From Chryseobacterium foetidum (lineage in GTDB: Bacteria > Bacteroidota > Bacteroidia > Flavobacteriales > Weeksellaceae): a stretch of DNA of 64,000 nucleotides. The position numbers were made by a program, and so were the translations under genes. The notes beneath the pieces were generated by a model that was given only the letters and a program-made list of their open reading frames with translations, was not told where the DNA came from and did no database searches. The first letter of the stretch is position 1. Every line of letters begins with the position of its first letter. The stretch is taken from the NCBI RefSeq assembly GCF_025457425.1, contig NZ_JAMXIA010000001.1, positions 2,108,001 to 2,172,000 on the forward strand, given 5' to 3'. This document shows positions 8,904-17,920 of this stretch, piece by piece.

Positions 8904-10700
8904 ATGCGAAAAATTGTATTGGGAAGCCTTTTATGCATTGGCCTTGCAACTGCTTTTAATTCCTGCCGGAAAACAGATTCGCCGCTTACCAAAGTCACCC
9001 CGAAAAATATAGATTCTATTGCTGCCAACTATTATGAGCAGTATCTGAAGCTTTATCCTTTGGAAGCAACACAGCAGGGAGATCCAAGGTATAACGACCA
9101 GTTGCCCATTAATATTGATAAAGATTTTATTTCCGGAGAAGTTTCTTTTTACACATCGGTACAGAAACAGCTGGAAAATGTAGATTACGAAAGCCTTCCG
9201 GATGACAAAAAAGTGGTCTATGATGTTCTTGATTTTACTTTAAAAGATAAGATCGGAGCCTACAATTTCCATCCTGAATATATTCCTTTTACGCAGTTTG
9301 GAGGATTGCCGCTTACATTTCCGCTTTTGGGAAGTGGGGAAGGAAGCCAGCCTTTTGAGACAGAAAAAGATTACGAAAACTGGCTGAAGAGAATGGAAAA
9401 GTTTCCGGCGTGGGCAGATGCAGCGGTTCATAATTTTAATGAAGGAATCAATGCTAAAATTGTTTTGCCTAAAAAGCTGGTCATCAAAATGATTCCACAG
9501 ATGAGAGCGGAAGAGATTATCACCTCAGACACAGAAAAAAATATTTTCTATGGCCCGCTGAAAAAGTTTCCTAAAGAGTTTTCTGAAGAAACGAAAGCTA
9601 AATTTACCCAACTTTTCCACGAATCGGTGGCGAAGAATATCATTCCTGCCTACACCAAATTAGGGAATTATCTTGAAAAAGAATATTACCCGAAAGCTAG
9701 GGATACTGATGGTTACAATAGCCTGCCGAATGGCGGTAAAATCTACACTTTTTATGCAAAAAGCTGGACGACGACCAATCAAAGCCCTGATGAAATCAAC
9801 AAAACCGGTCTTCAACAGGTCGCCATGCTCCGTTCTGAAATGGAAAAAGTAAAACAGGAAATTGGTTTTACAGGAACGCTTGAAGAATTTATTACGCACG
9901 TAAAAAATGATCCCAAAGCAATGCCTTATAAAAGTTCTGATGAGGTTTTGAAGGCCTTCAACGGGATTTTAGCCAAGATCACTCCGAAGCTGAAAACCAT
10001 GTTCAGCGTCACGCCAAAAACAAAATTTGAAATCAGACAGACCGAAAAATTCAGAGAGGCTAGTGCAAGTGCAGAATATATCCAGGGAACTCCGGACGGC
10101 GAAAGACCTGGGATTTTCTATATTCCGCTTCCGGATCCTTCAAAATTTAATGTGACCTCAGGCATGGAATCGCTTTTTCTTCATGAGGCCATTCCGGGGC
10201 ATCATTATCAGGTTTCTCTTCAGCAGGAAAATACAAATTTGCCTAAATTTATGCGTTTCGGCTGGCTCGGAGCTTACGGCGAAGGCTGGGCTCACTATTG
10301 TGAAACTTTAGGTTCCGAATTTGGGCTTTACACTGATCCTTACCAAAAATTGGGCTACCTAAGCGATCAGATGCTGCGTGCAGTAAGATTGGTTGTTGAT
10401 ACCGCACTTCACACGGGAAAAATGAGCAGGGAAGAGGCGATCGCGTATTTTCTGAGCAACATTGCCTATGATGAGGCAGGAGCCACGGCGGAAGTTGAGC
10501 GTTACATGGCGATGCCGGGGCAGGCTTTAGGATATAAGATAGGCTCTCTGAGAATCCGTGAGCTGAGAGAAAAATATGAGCAGGAACTTGGTCAAAAATT
10601 CAGTCTGGCAAAATTTCATGACGAAGTTTTAAGTCAGGGTTGTCTGCCTTTGGATGTTTTAAACAGAAAAATGGCGCTTTGGGCTAAAAAACAGAAATAG
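8904..10700 (+). CDS. DUF885 family lipoprotein, putative metallopeptidase
   Basis: 598 residues. The N-terminus is a lipoprotein signal (LATAFNSC, Cys at 21), so the protein is likely anchored in a cell-envelope membrane. The DUF885 hallmark HEAIPGHHYQ (about 429-438) resembles an HExxH-type zinc site, and GEGWAHYCE (about 460-468) is the second conserved block. DUF885 proteins are thought to be peptidases related to the M32/M3 fold; the substrate is unknown. The length matches the family (550-620). It stands alone with a TAnnTTTG element 23 bp upstream. Confidence 0.9.
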   Translation: MRKIVLGSLLCIGLATAFNSCRKTDSPLTKVTPKNIDSIAANYYEQYLKLYPLEATQQGDPRYNDQLPINIDKDFISGEVSFYTSVQKQLENVDYESLPDDKKVVYDVLDFTLKDKIGAYNFHPEYIPFTQFGGLPLTFPLLGSGEGSQPFETEKDYENWLKRMEKFPAWADAAVHNFNEGINAKIVLPKKLVIKMIPQMRAEEIITSDTEKNIFYGPLKKFPKEFSEETKAKFTQLFHESVAKNIIPAYTKLGNYLEKEYYPKARDTDGYNSLPNGGKIYTFYAKSWTTTNQSPDEINKTGLQQVAMLRSEMEKVKQEIGFTGTLEEFITHVKNDPKAMPYKSSDEVLKAFNGILAKITPKLKTMFSVTPKTKFEIRQTEKFREASASAEYIQGTPDGERPGIFYIPLPDPSKFNVTSGMESLFLHEAIPGHHYQVSLQQENTNLPKFMRFGWLGAYGEGWAHYCETLGSEFGLYTDPYQKLGYLSDQMLRAVRLVVDTALHTGKMSREEAIAYFLSNIAYDEAGATAEVERYMAMPGQALGYKIGSLRIRELREKYEQELGQKFSLAKFHDEVLSQGCLPLDVLNRKMALWAKKQK

Positions 10701-10875
10701 GTATTCATATTCTATGCGAAAAGTAGATGTTTTGAATATAAATCAGACATTTTGAAGATGGCACAATCAGTGACAAGCCTATAAAAAATTCCGGAAATTT
10801 TCACAGAAATATTATTTAAAATTACGAGATTTGCCATCCTTTAGAAAAATCTAAATTTAATTTAAATAAATACAA

Positions 10876-11265
10876 ATGTTTACAGTATCACAAATTGAAG
10901 AAGCTCACAGCAAAGTTAAATCGGGCGCAGATTTCCCAAAATACATTCAGGAAATCAAAGGTTTAGGGGTGAAAAACTTTTCAACGTGGGTAAAAGACAG
11001 TCACACCGAATACTTTGGCGAAAATGATTTTCAAACAAAATCACAACCGAAATATGATGATTTGGAAATCAACGAAACAGTTAATGCTGATCAGTTTAAA
11101 AAGCAGTTAAAGATCCACCAGCAGGGCGGAACCGATTATATGCAATTCTGTAAAGACTGCGCAGAAAACGGTGTCGAGAAGTGGATTGTTGATCTAGATC
11201 AGTTTACCTGCATTTATTTTGACAAAGCTGGCAATGAGGTTTTGACGGAGGAAATTCCACATTAA
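10876..11265 (+). CDS. DUF1398 family protein
   Basis: 129 residues. The whole length fits DUF1398 (E. coli YbcV type): FTVSQIEEAHSKVKSGADFP at the start, a central GVKNFSTWVKDSHTEYFG, and GTDYMQFCKDCAENGVEKW (about 93-111). Function unknown; sometimes labelled a phage envelope protein without evidence. Cytoplasmic by appearance. The next gene starts nine bases after its stop, so they are probably cotranscribed. Confidence 0.85.
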   Translation: MFTVSQIEEAHSKVKSGADFPKYIQEIKGLGVKNFSTWVKDSHTEYFGENDFQTKSQPKYDDLEINETVNADQFKKQLKIHQQGGTDYMQFCKDCAENGVEKWIVDLDQFTCIYFDKAGNEVLTEEIPH

Positions 11266-11274
11266 AATCAAACA

Positions 11275-11838
11275 ATGATGAAATTATTTTTCCTGATTTT
11301 TGTTTCGCTTGCATTTATGGGTTGTAAAAACAAAAAAGAGAAAGTGATTTCATCGTATGAAAAAGTTGTTGTCGATGAAAATTTAGTTCATAATGATACC
11401 ATTCAATTGCTTTCAAAATTTCCTGAGCTAAGATTATTCAGAAAGGAAAAAATGGAAAGCAAAACCAGAACGGCTTATATAGTTCAGAATTCAGGGCATC
11501 GAAATTTTTGGCTTAGGTTTGATAATTACAAATGTAAGGCAACAAAAGAAGATGATACTTTAAGAATTTCTTTAAGTAATTATGACGGAATGATTAGTAA
11601 TGGAGTTCTGATAAAAATTTTTAATGGACATTTTTACATTAAAGATTATGATCCTAAAACTTTAAAAGGCGGAATTAAATTTTTCAACTCAAAACCTGAA
11701 TACCAAATAGTGAAACTGAATAAAAGAGAATATCAAAAGAAAGACAGTATTTTCGGTTTCATAGATTACAAATGTGTAATTGGTGGAGGAGAATTGACAA
11801 AGATGATGCGGGGCTATTTTAAAACTGCAGCTCAATAA
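11275..11838 (+). CDS. Hypothetical lipoprotein
   Basis: 187 residues beginning with a lipoprotein signal peptide (FLIFVSLAFMGC, Cys about 17). The remainder is Lys-rich and beta-strand-like with no motif I can name. It follows the DUF1398 gene by nine bases and ends at a strong terminator. A second ATG three bases in could equally be the start. Exported to the envelope by inference from the signal. Confidence 0.75.
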   Translation: MMKLFFLIFVSLAFMGCKNKKEKVISSYEKVVVDENLVHNDTIQLLSKFPELRLFRKEKMESKTRTAYIVQNSGHRNFWLRFDNYKCKATKEDDTLRISLSNYDGMISNGVLIKIFNGHFYIKDYDPKTLKGGIKFFNSKPEYQIVKLNKREYQKKDSIFGFIDYKCVIGGGELTKMMRGYFKTAAQ

Positions 11839-11846
11839 TCAAGAAA

Positions 11847-11871
11847 AAACCCAGCAAAATTTGCTGGGTTT
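11847..11871. terminator. Bidirectional terminator
   Basis: A 12-bp perfect inverted repeat (AAACCCAGCAAA / TTTGCTGGGTTT) around a single base. On the minus strand it is followed by six Ts, so it suits pepT best, but it lies between two converging genes and can serve both. Confidence 0.85.
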
Positions 11872-11892
11872 CGTATGTTGTAAGTTAAAAAT

Positions 11893-13140
11893 TTATGCCT
11901 TCACAATATTCACGATCACTTCAGTTGCCTTCATCATACTTTCCAACGCCACATATTCATAAGGTCCGTGGAAATTGATTCCGCCGGCAAAAATATTCGG
12001 ACAAGGCAATCCCATGTAAGATAATTGCGCTCCGTCGGTTCCGCCTCTGATGGCTTTGATTTTTGGTTCAATTCCCGCTTCTTTCATTGCTTTTGCGGCA
12101 AGATCTACGATGTGCATTTTCCCTTCAAACTGCTGCTTCATGTTACGGTACTGCTCTTTAATTTCTATTTCAGCCGTTCCTTCGCCATGTTTTTGATTAA
12201 ATTCTGCAATTTTTTCTTCCATGAATTTTTTTCTTGCCTCATATTTTTCTTCATCATGATCACGGATGATGTATTGAAGTTTAGCCTCAGAAATATCAGC
12301 GGTTACATCCATCAAATGATAAAATCCGTCAAAACCTTTCGTTGTAGCCGGAGTTTCATTAGCTGGCAACATTTGAATAAATTCCGCAGCAAGCAAAGCC
12401 GCATTCACCATTTTTCCGAAAGCATAACCGGGATGCACACTCAATCCGTGAATTTTTACCACTGCACCTGCAGCATTGAAATTTTCATACTCCAGTTCGC
12501 CCACTTCGCCACCATCCATTGTGTAGGCGAATTCTGCCCCGAATTTGGCAACATCAAATTTATGTGCTCCTCTTCCGATTTCTTCGTCAGGCGTGAATCC
12601 AACAGCAATTCTTCCGTGCTTGATTTCCGGATGAGTGATCAGATATTCTGCAGCGGTTACAATTTCCGCGCAACCTGCCTTGTCATCAGCTCCAAGAAGG
12701 GTATTTCCGTCAGTGGTTATTAAAGTCTGACCGATGTATTTTTTTAAACTTTCAAATTTTGAAGGCGACAAAGTGAAGTTTGAGGTCTGATTTAAAACCA
12801 GATCACTTCCGTCATAATTTTCCCAAACCTGAGGTTTCACATTTTCTCCGCTGAAATCCGGCGAAGTGTCGTAATGCGAAATAAAACCGATAGTCGGCTG
12901 GTTGTCATTTTCCAAATTTGATGGAACGTAACCCATGATGTAACCGTGATCGTCGATAGAAACATCTTCAAGGCCAATATTTTTCAGTTCCTGAGTGATG
13001 TATTTTGCGATGTCCCACTGTCTTTCTGTAGAAGGTGTTGTCTCGCTTTCAGCGTCGCTGGTAGAGTATATTTTTACGTAAGTCAGAAAACGGTTCAGTA
13101 ATTTGTCTTTCCAAAGTTGATTAAATTCTAGCGTACTCAT
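11893..13140 (-). CDS. pepT: Peptidase T (tripeptide aminopeptidase)
   Basis: M20B zinc metallopeptidase that releases the N-terminal residue of tripeptides in the cytoplasm. The binding residues sit in GFISHYDTSPDFSG, LLGADDKAGCAEI, FTPDEEIGRGAHKFD and YTMDGGEVGELEYENFNAA, with the final His in INFHGPYEYVALESM. The open frame runs back to 13203, but I start at 13140 (MSTLEFNQLW). That gives 415 residues, the family length. A TATATTTG -7 element at 13160-13167 lies inside the longer version and would place transcription start just before 13140. Confidence 0.93.
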   Translation of the reverse strand: MSTLEFNQLWKDKLLNRFLTYVKIYSTSDAESETTPSTERQWDIAKYITQELKNIGLEDVSIDDHGYIMGYVPSNLENDNQPTIGFISHYDTSPDFSGENVKPQVWENYDGSDLVLNQTSNFTLSPSKFESLKKYIGQTLITTDGNTLLGADDKAGCAEIVTAAEYLITHPEIKHGRIAVGFTPDEEIGRGAHKFDVAKFGAEFAYTMDGGEVGELEYENFNAAGAVVKIHGLSVHPGYAFGKMVNAALLAAEFIQMLPANETPATTKGFDGFYHLMDVTADISEAKLQYIIRDHDEEKYEARKKFMEEKIAEFNQKHGEGTAEIEIKEQYRNMKQQFEGKMHIVDLAAKAMKEAGIEPKIKAIRGGTDGAQLSYMGLPCPNIFAGGINFHGPYEYVALESMMKATEVIVNIVKA

Positions 13141-13159
13141 TATTGATTTTAAATTTTCA

Positions 13160-13167
13160 CAAATATA
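13160..13167 (-). promoter_or_regulatory. -7 promoter element that decides the pepT start
   Basis: TATATTTG on the minus strand, 20 bp upstream of the chosen ATG. It falls within the longer reading frame, which argues against the upstream start. Confidence 0.5.
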
Positions 13168-13222
13168 CAACGTAAAATCAGGATGCCCGAAAAATGTGTT
13201 CAATTATGCTTGCATGTCAATA

Positions 13223-13245
13223 AAAAAAGGAAGCAAATTGCCTCC
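13223..13245 (-). terminator. Terminator after the 72-residue gene
   Basis: On the minus strand GGAGGCAA and TTGCTTCC form an 8-bp stem with one G-T pair and a one-base centre, followed by seven Ts. Confidence 0.75.
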
Positions 13246-13273
13246 TCTATATTTTAAATCTTATTTAAACTTG

Positions 13274-13492
13274 TCAGACCGCATAAGCCGCTCTATTCTG
13301 AAAAACATTAATGACTGCCAGTTTCTCACTGGAAAGATTGTGCATCACTTCTACGGTGAAGGTTGAAAATTCATACAAAGTATATTTCAGGTCTTTCATC
13401 ATTCTTTCGTTGACAATTTTTCCGTTGTGCAATACCAAATTGCACTGATCCTGATTTTCTAAGTTCTTGAAATCGTAATAGGAAATGTTCAT
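13274..13492 (-). CDS. Small conserved hypothetical protein
   Basis: 72 residues (starts MNISYYDFKNLENQDQ). No signal, membrane helix or cysteine motif apart from one Cys at 17. It has a clear terminator 30 bp downstream, no overlapping real gene and normal codon use, which supports a genuine gene. I do not know its function. The strand pattern suggests a small all-beta fold. Confidence 0.65.
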   Translation of the reverse strand: MNISYYDFKNLENQDQCNLVLHNGKIVNERMMKDLKYTLYEFSTFTVEVMHNLSSEKLAVINVFQNRAAYAV

Positions 13493-13812
13493 GGCGCAAA
13501 GGTTTTAAACGTTTTTCAGTCTATTGCAATTCTTTTACCAAATCGGTTTGATTTTAAAATTATTTATTAAAATTTAATCATCAATAATCTTGTTTTGATT
13601 TGAAATACTTAAACTAAATCTTATTTAAATATTAATTGAAGATTTCAGAAATGATTTTAAGTTTAATTTAAAATGGAAAACAGGCTTTTTAATTAAAATG
13701 TGCTGATATAAATATGAATTCTAAATGCTTTTAAATCAATCGATTCTATGATATTTCGAAATAGACAGTTAAATTATTTAGTTTTATTATATTTGAGAAA
13801 ATCAAAATAGAA
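13493..13812. other. AT-rich intergenic gap
   Basis: 320 bp between two divergent genes, very AT-rich, with several ATTTAAA-type runs and no long repeat or reading frame that I would call. The only element I can name is the -7 box TATATTTG at 13788-13795 for the plus-strand gene. Confidence 0.5.
13788..13795 (+). promoter_or_regulatory. Candidate -7 element for HMG-CoA lyase gene
   Basis: TATATTTG, 17 bp before the ATG at 13813; this implies a very short leader. Confidence 0.4.
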
Positions 13813-14661
13813 ATGTTTCTTACAGAATGTCCGCGCGATGCCATGCAAGGCTGGGGAGAATTTATACCAACTTCCAAAAAGATAGATTACATCAACGCTT
13901 TGATGGATGTGGGTTTTGATGTGCTCGACTGTCTTAGCTTTGTATCCCCAAAAGCAATTCCTCAAATGGCTGATTCTGCCGAGGTTGCAGGAAATATAGA
14001 TAAATCCCGCTCCAACACAAAAGTTTCCGCAATTATTGGAAATTTCAGGGGAGCCGAAAAAGCTTTAAAACATCAGTCAGTTGATATTTTAGGCTTTCCG
14101 TTTTCGATTTCTGAAACTTTTCAGCACCGGAATACCAATAAAAGTCAGGAAGAAGCTTTCACGGATATTGTGAAAATTCTTGAGCTCACAAAATCTGAAA
14201 ACCGCAGTCTGAATCTTTATTTTTCAATGGCTTTCGGCAATCCTTACGGCGAAATGTGGAAACTGGAGGATGTGGAATTCTGGGCTAAAAGATTTTCGGA
14301 AATAGGAATCGAAAATATTCTTTTGTCTGATACCACGGGTGTTGCAACTATCGAAACCATCAATTTGTTATTTGGCGAAATTCCTCAAAAGTTTGCCGAA
14401 ATCAACTTTGGAGCTCATTTTCATAACCGGTATGAAGATTCCTACACAAAATTAAAAGCTGCCTACGATCAAGGTTGCAGAAGATTTGATTCTGCAATTA
14501 AAGGAATTGGCGGTTGCCCGATGGCAAAAGATGATTTGGTAGGGAATATGCCGACTGAGCAGGTGATTAACTTTATGAGCGTAGAAAAAGCGGCTCACAA
14601 ACTGAATTTACTAAATTTTGAAAGTGCTTATAATAAAGCGAAAGATGTTTTTCATTTTTGA
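13813..14661 (+). CDS. Hydroxymethylglutaryl-CoA lyase
   Basis: Cleaves HMG-CoA to acetyl-CoA and acetoacetate in leucine breakdown. 282 residues form an HMGL-like TIM barrel. TECPRDAMQGWGEFIPT (about 4-20) holds the Arg-Asp pair that binds metal and substrate. LSDTTGVAT and GAHFHNRYED carry the metal-binding His residues. GIGGCPMAKDDLVGNMPTE (about 237-255) carries the catalytic Cys of the GGCP loop. It lacks the 10-20 N-terminal residues of many homologues, but the barrel is complete. The OsmC gene follows 30 bp later. Confidence 0.9.
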   Translation: MFLTECPRDAMQGWGEFIPTSKKIDYINALMDVGFDVLDCLSFVSPKAIPQMADSAEVAGNIDKSRSNTKVSAIIGNFRGAEKALKHQSVDILGFPFSISETFQHRNTNKSQEEAFTDIVKILELTKSENRSLNLYFSMAFGNPYGEMWKLEDVEFWAKRFSEIGIENILLSDTTGVATIETINLLFGEIPQKFAEINFGAHFHNRYEDSYTKLKAAYDQGCRRFDSAIKGIGGCPMAKDDLVGNMPTEQVINFMSVEKAAHKLNLLNFESAYNKAKDVFHF

Positions 14662-14691
14662 GATATCATCTCATTTAAAAATATAAAAATT

Positions 14692-15093
14692 ATGACTTCA
14701 AAAATAACCTACCTTGGAGATTTAAGATGTTCCGCAGAACACTTACAATCCGGATCAATCATAGAAAGTGACGCTCCGACAGACAATCACGGGAAAGGAG
14801 AAAAGTTTTCTCCAACAGACATGTGTGCAACCTCTCTGGCAGAATGTGCTCTTACAACTATTGCAATTTTAGGTAAAGACAAAGGTATCAACATCGATGG
14901 AGCATACTGCAATCTTGAAAAAGTGATGGCTCCAAATCCACGAAGAATCAGCGAAATTAAATGCGAGTTTATTTTCAAAGATCAGTATTCTGACGAGCAG
15001 AAAAAGACTATTGAAGAAATTGCTTACAACTGTCCGGTTTCGAAAAGTCTGCATCCTGATTTGAAGCAGACGTTAAGTTTTGTTTACCAATAG
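14692..15093 (+). CDS. OsmC family peroxide-defence protein
   Basis: 133 residues of the OsmC/Ohr family, thiol peroxidases for organic hydroperoxides. The two reactive cysteines are present, in SLAECALTT (about 50-58) and YNCPVSKSLHPDL (about 110-122). FSPTDMCATSLAE is the usual helix start. It is probably cotranscribed with the HMG-CoA lyase gene. Membership of the OsmC rather than the Ohr branch is not certain. Confidence 0.88.
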   Translation: MTSKITYLGDLRCSAEHLQSGSIIESDAPTDNHGKGEKFSPTDMCATSLAECALTTIAILGKDKGINIDGAYCNLEKVMAPNPRRISEIKCEFIFKDQYSDEQKKTIEEIAYNCPVSKSLHPDLKQTLSFVYQ

Positions 15094-15205
15094 AACAGTA
15101 AGTCTAAGTTTTAAGTCTTTTAGTTGTATAATTTGTCAGTACTTATCGGCAATGCAATTTCACCAACTACTTTTGACTATTAAACCAAATAACATTAAAA
15201 GTTTA

Positions 15206-15272
15206 TTTGACATTCCGTAGGAATCCCGACACACTCAAAATTATGCAGTTTAGATTCCTACTGAATGACAAA
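15206..15272. repeat. REP-like inverted repeat
   Basis: Two 20-base arms (15206-15225 and 15253-15272) are reverse complements at 18 of 20 positions. Each arm holds the palindrome-like core ATTCCGTAGGAAT (second arm ATTCCTACTGAAT). It could form a long hairpin in the 218-bp gap between two convergent genes. The core recurs in the elements at 28768-28833. Confidence 0.75.
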
Positions 15273-15311
15273 ATTACTGGCTGATTTTATGATTAAATAC
15301 GGATGATCATA

Positions 15312-15764
15312 TTAGTTTTCCTCTAAAATCTGTTGTGCAGCAGTCTTCGATGTCACTTTTTCAATCACTCTTGTACATATTCCATTTTCATCGAAGATAA
15401 AAGTGGTTCTCACAATTCCCATGTACGTTTTTCCGAATGTTTTCTTTTCCTGCCAAACACCGAATTTCTCAATGATGCCACGGCTTTCATCAGCGATCAA
15501 ATCATAAGGAAAGGCAAATTTAGAATGAAAGTTTTTCTGCTTTTTCACAGAATCTCCACTGATTCCAAGTAATTGAAAACCTGCTTTTTCCAGTTCAGAA
15601 TAATTGTCGCTTAAGTTACAGGCCTCAACAGTACAGGTCGGCGTGTTCGCTTGTGGATAGAAGAATATCACCAGTTTCTGACCTTTGAATTTTTCAGAAT
15701 TAATTGTTTCGCCATCCTGATTTACACTTTCAAATTTTGGTAAAGCGTCTCCTGCTTTCAACAT
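15312..15764 (-). CDS. bcp: Peroxiredoxin, BCP/PrxQ type
   Basis: Thioredoxin-dependent peroxidase, 150 residues. The peroxidatic and resolving cysteines stand five apart in TPTCTVEACNLSD, as in the atypical 2-Cys BCP subfamily. The Thr-Cys triad neighbourhood is FFYPQANTPTC, where most homologues have TPGC. The Arg of the active site is in GIVRTTFIFDENG. It is divergent from nth, with 32 bp between starts, so both promoters must overlap. Confidence 0.92.
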   Translation of the reverse strand: MLKAGDALPKFESVNQDGETINSEKFKGQKLVIFFYPQANTPTCTVEACNLSDNYSELEKAGFQLLGISGDSVKKQKNFHSKFAFPYDLIADESRGIIEKFGVWQEKKTFGKTYMGIVRTTFIFDENGICTRVIEKVTSKTAAQQILEEN

Positions 15765-15796
15765 ATTTTTTAATTTTGCTCAAATTTAAAGTTTAA

Positions 15797-16417
15797 ATGA
15801 CAAAAAAACAAAGAGCTGCACTCATTCAGCAGGAACTGGAGAAACTTTATCCCGAAGTTCCGATTCCGCTGGATCATACGGATCCTTACACATTGATGGT
15901 AGCTGTTGCGCTTTCGGCTCAGACAACAGATAAAAAGGTAAATCAGGTAACGCCGGAACTTTTCGCCGTGGCTGGTACACCGCAGAGAATGGCAAAACTG
16001 GAAGAGTTTCAAATTAAAGAACTGATTAAAGAAATCGGATTATCAAATACCAAAGCCAAAAATCTGAAAAGAATGGCTGAACTTCTTCTTGAAAACCACA
16101 ACGGCATCGTTCCTCAGACCTTTGAAGAGCTTGAGGCACTTCCTGGCGTCGGTCATAAAACCGCGTCGGTAGTGATGAGTCAGGCATTTGGTTTTCCGGC
16201 ATTTCCTGTCGATACGCATATTCACCGTTTGATGATTCAGTGGAAACTGACTTCAGGAAAAAATGTTGTAGAAACCGAACGGGATGCAAAAATGCTCTGG
16301 AAAGAAGATGTCTGGAACAAACTCCACCTTCAGATTATTTACTACGGACGGGAATATTCGCCTGCGAGAGGGAAAGGTGAGAAAGATTTTCTGACTAAAA
16401 TGTTGTTTGATAAATAA
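15797..16417 (+). CDS. nth: Endonuclease III without the iron-sulfur cluster
   Basis: DNA glycosylase/AP lyase that removes oxidised pyrimidines. 206 residues. The helix-hairpin-helix LPGVGHKTASVV carries the catalytic Lys, and FPVDTHIHRL carries the catalytic Asp. E. coli Nth ends in four cysteines that hold a 4Fe-4S cluster. Here the matching region reads IIYYGREYSPARGKGEKDF, and the whole protein contains no cysteine, so no cluster can form. The rest of the fold and length are normal. The 3' end runs into a short TAAA repeat giving several in-line stops. Confidence 0.92.
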   Translation: MTKKQRAALIQQELEKLYPEVPIPLDHTDPYTLMVAVALSAQTTDKKVNQVTPELFAVAGTPQRMAKLEEFQIKELIKEIGLSNTKAKNLKRMAELLLENHNGIVPQTFEELEALPGVGHKTASVVMSQAFGFPAFPVDTHIHRLMIQWKLTSGKNVVETERDAKMLWKEDVWNKLHLQIIYYGREYSPARGKGEKDFLTKMLFDK

Positions 16418-16479
16418 ATAAATAAATAATCAGTAAGGTAAAATATTAAAATAATCAAAATTTTGTTTGATTATTTCTT

Positions 16480-16528
16480 AGCCAAAAGCCGAAAGCCAAA
16501 AGCCCGAAGCAGATAGCCAACAGCCAAT
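16480..16528 (+). repeat. Seven tandem heptamers
   Basis: AGCCAAA, AGCCGAA, AGCCAAA, AGCCCGA, AGCAGAT, AGCCAAC and AGCCAAT follow each other in unbroken 7-bp phase; AGC is invariant. It lies 110 bp before mnmA. Confidence 0.85.
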
Positions 16529-16637
16529 TTATCGTTTTTATCAATCCTTAAAAATATCATTTTTTTTGCGAATGAGATTGTCGTAATTTTGCGGCTCAAC
16601 TAAGAACTCCCGTTAAGAGTTTCGTAAAATTGAATAA

Positions 16638-17825
16638 ATGAAAGTAGTAGTAGGCCTCTCCGGAGGTGTAGATTCGAGTGTTACAGCGTATTTGCTGCAA
16701 CAGCAGGGGCACGAGGTGGTGGCTCTTTTTATGAGAAACTGGAACGATGCTTCCGTGACTTTGGAAGATGAATGTCCGTGGATTGAAGACAGTAACGACG
16801 CGCTGATGGTCGCTCAGAAACTTGGAATTCCGTTTCAGGTGATTGATATGAGTGAACTGTACAAAGAAAGAATCGTTGATTATATGTTTGATGAATATCA
16901 GAAGGGAAGAACTCCGAATCCTGATGTTTTGTGCAACAGAGAAGTGAAATTTGACGTTTTTATGAAGACTGCAATGTCGCTTGGCGCTGATAAAGTGGCA
17001 ACAGGACATTATGCCAGAGTAGATTCTACCTTTGATGAAAACGGGAAAGAGATTTTTCATCTTTTAGCCGGAAAAGACAATAACAAAGACCAATCGTATT
17101 TTTTATGCCAGCTCAATCAAGATCAGCTTTCTAAAGCTTTGTTCCCGATTGGCGAACTGACAAAGCCTCAGGTTAGAGAAATTGCGCGGGAAATGGAGTT
17201 GGTTACCGCTGATAAAAAGGATTCGCAAGGTTTATGTTTTATCGGAAAGGTAAGTTTACCACAGTTTTTACAGCAACAGTTGGTTCCCAAGGAAGGAGAA
17301 ATTGTTGAGATTTTTAAAGATTCACCTTTATTTTCTGAAGAAACTCCAGCTTTTTCATCTAAAGAGGATGAACTGGAATTTTTAAGCAGAAAAATAAATT
17401 ATAAAAAAGCCGACGGAAAAGTAATTGGCAAACACCAGGGTGCTCAGTTTTTCACGATCGGACAAAGTAAAGGTCTGGGAATTGGCGGACATAAAGAATC
17501 GTGTTTTATCGTTTCCAGAGACATGGAAAATAACATAATTTTTGTAGGTGAAGGTCATAGTTTTCCTGGCTTGCATAAAAAGGCTTTGAAAATTGATAAT
17601 TCAGAACTGCATTGGGTTCGTGAAGATTTAAGATTGAAAAATGGCGAATCGATGGAGGTGATGGCAAGATTCCGTTACAGACAGGAGCTTCAAAAAGCTA
17701 CAATCTATCAGTTTGAAAATGCCTTTTTTATGGAATTTGAAAATCCTCAGTCGGCTATTGCTGAAGGTCAGTTTGCAGCGTGGTATCTGGAGGATGAACT
17801 GATTGGAAGTGGTGTGATTTCTTAG
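16638..17825 (+). CDS. mnmA: tRNA-specific 2-thiouridylase MnmA
   Basis: Thiolates U34 of the tRNAs for Glu, Gln and Lys. 395 residues. The ATP-binding PP-loop is [10 protein letters not shown] (about 6-15). The two catalytic cysteines are in [12 protein letters not shown] and DSQGLCFIG, and the C-terminal barrel has [19 protein letters not shown]. Between the second Cys region and HQGA there is an extra acidic segment of about 30 residues ([20 protein letters not shown]) not found in E. coli MnmA; I think it is common in Flavobacteriales. Monocistronic by spacing. Confidence 0.96.
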   Translation: MKVVVGLSGGVDSSVTAYLLQQQGHEVVALFMRNWNDASVTLEDECPWIEDSNDALMVAQKLGIPFQVIDMSELYKERIVDYMFDEYQKGRTPNPDVLCNREVKFDVFMKTAMSLGADKVATGHYARVDSTFDENGKEIFHLLAGKDNNKDQSYFLCQLNQDQLSKALFPIGELTKPQVREIAREMELVTADKKDSQGLCFIGKVSLPQFLQQQLVPKEGEIVEIFKDSPLFSEETPAFSSKEDELEFLSRKINYKKADGKVIGKHQGAQFFTIGQSKGLGIGGHKESCFIVSRDMENNIIFVGEGHSFPGLHKKALKIDNSELHWVREDLRLKNGESMEVMARFRYRQELQKATIYQFENAFFMEFENPQSAIAEGQFAAWYLEDELIGSGVIS

Positions 17826-17920
17826 AATTTTTAGACTCACGCAGATTCAGGTGATTTGGCAGATTTCGATTTAAAATAATTTTAAATTTAATTTGTAATC
17901 GTCTTTTTAATAAGATAAAA

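Noticed and set aside
12025-12723. A 232-residue frame on the plus strand
   Set aside because: It lies antisense inside pepT, whose motifs are all in place. The composition (Phe, Ser, His rich) is typical of a shadow frame.
13141-13203. The 21-residue upstream extension of pepT
   Set aside because: A promoter -7 element lies inside it and the shorter protein matches the family length.
16415-16430. TAAA microsatellite at the nth stop
   Set aside because: Only about four units; it gives repeated stops but no clear function.
16596-17060. A 154-residue frame on the minus strand
   Set aside because: Antisense to the 5' part of mnmA, which carries all catalytic motifs.
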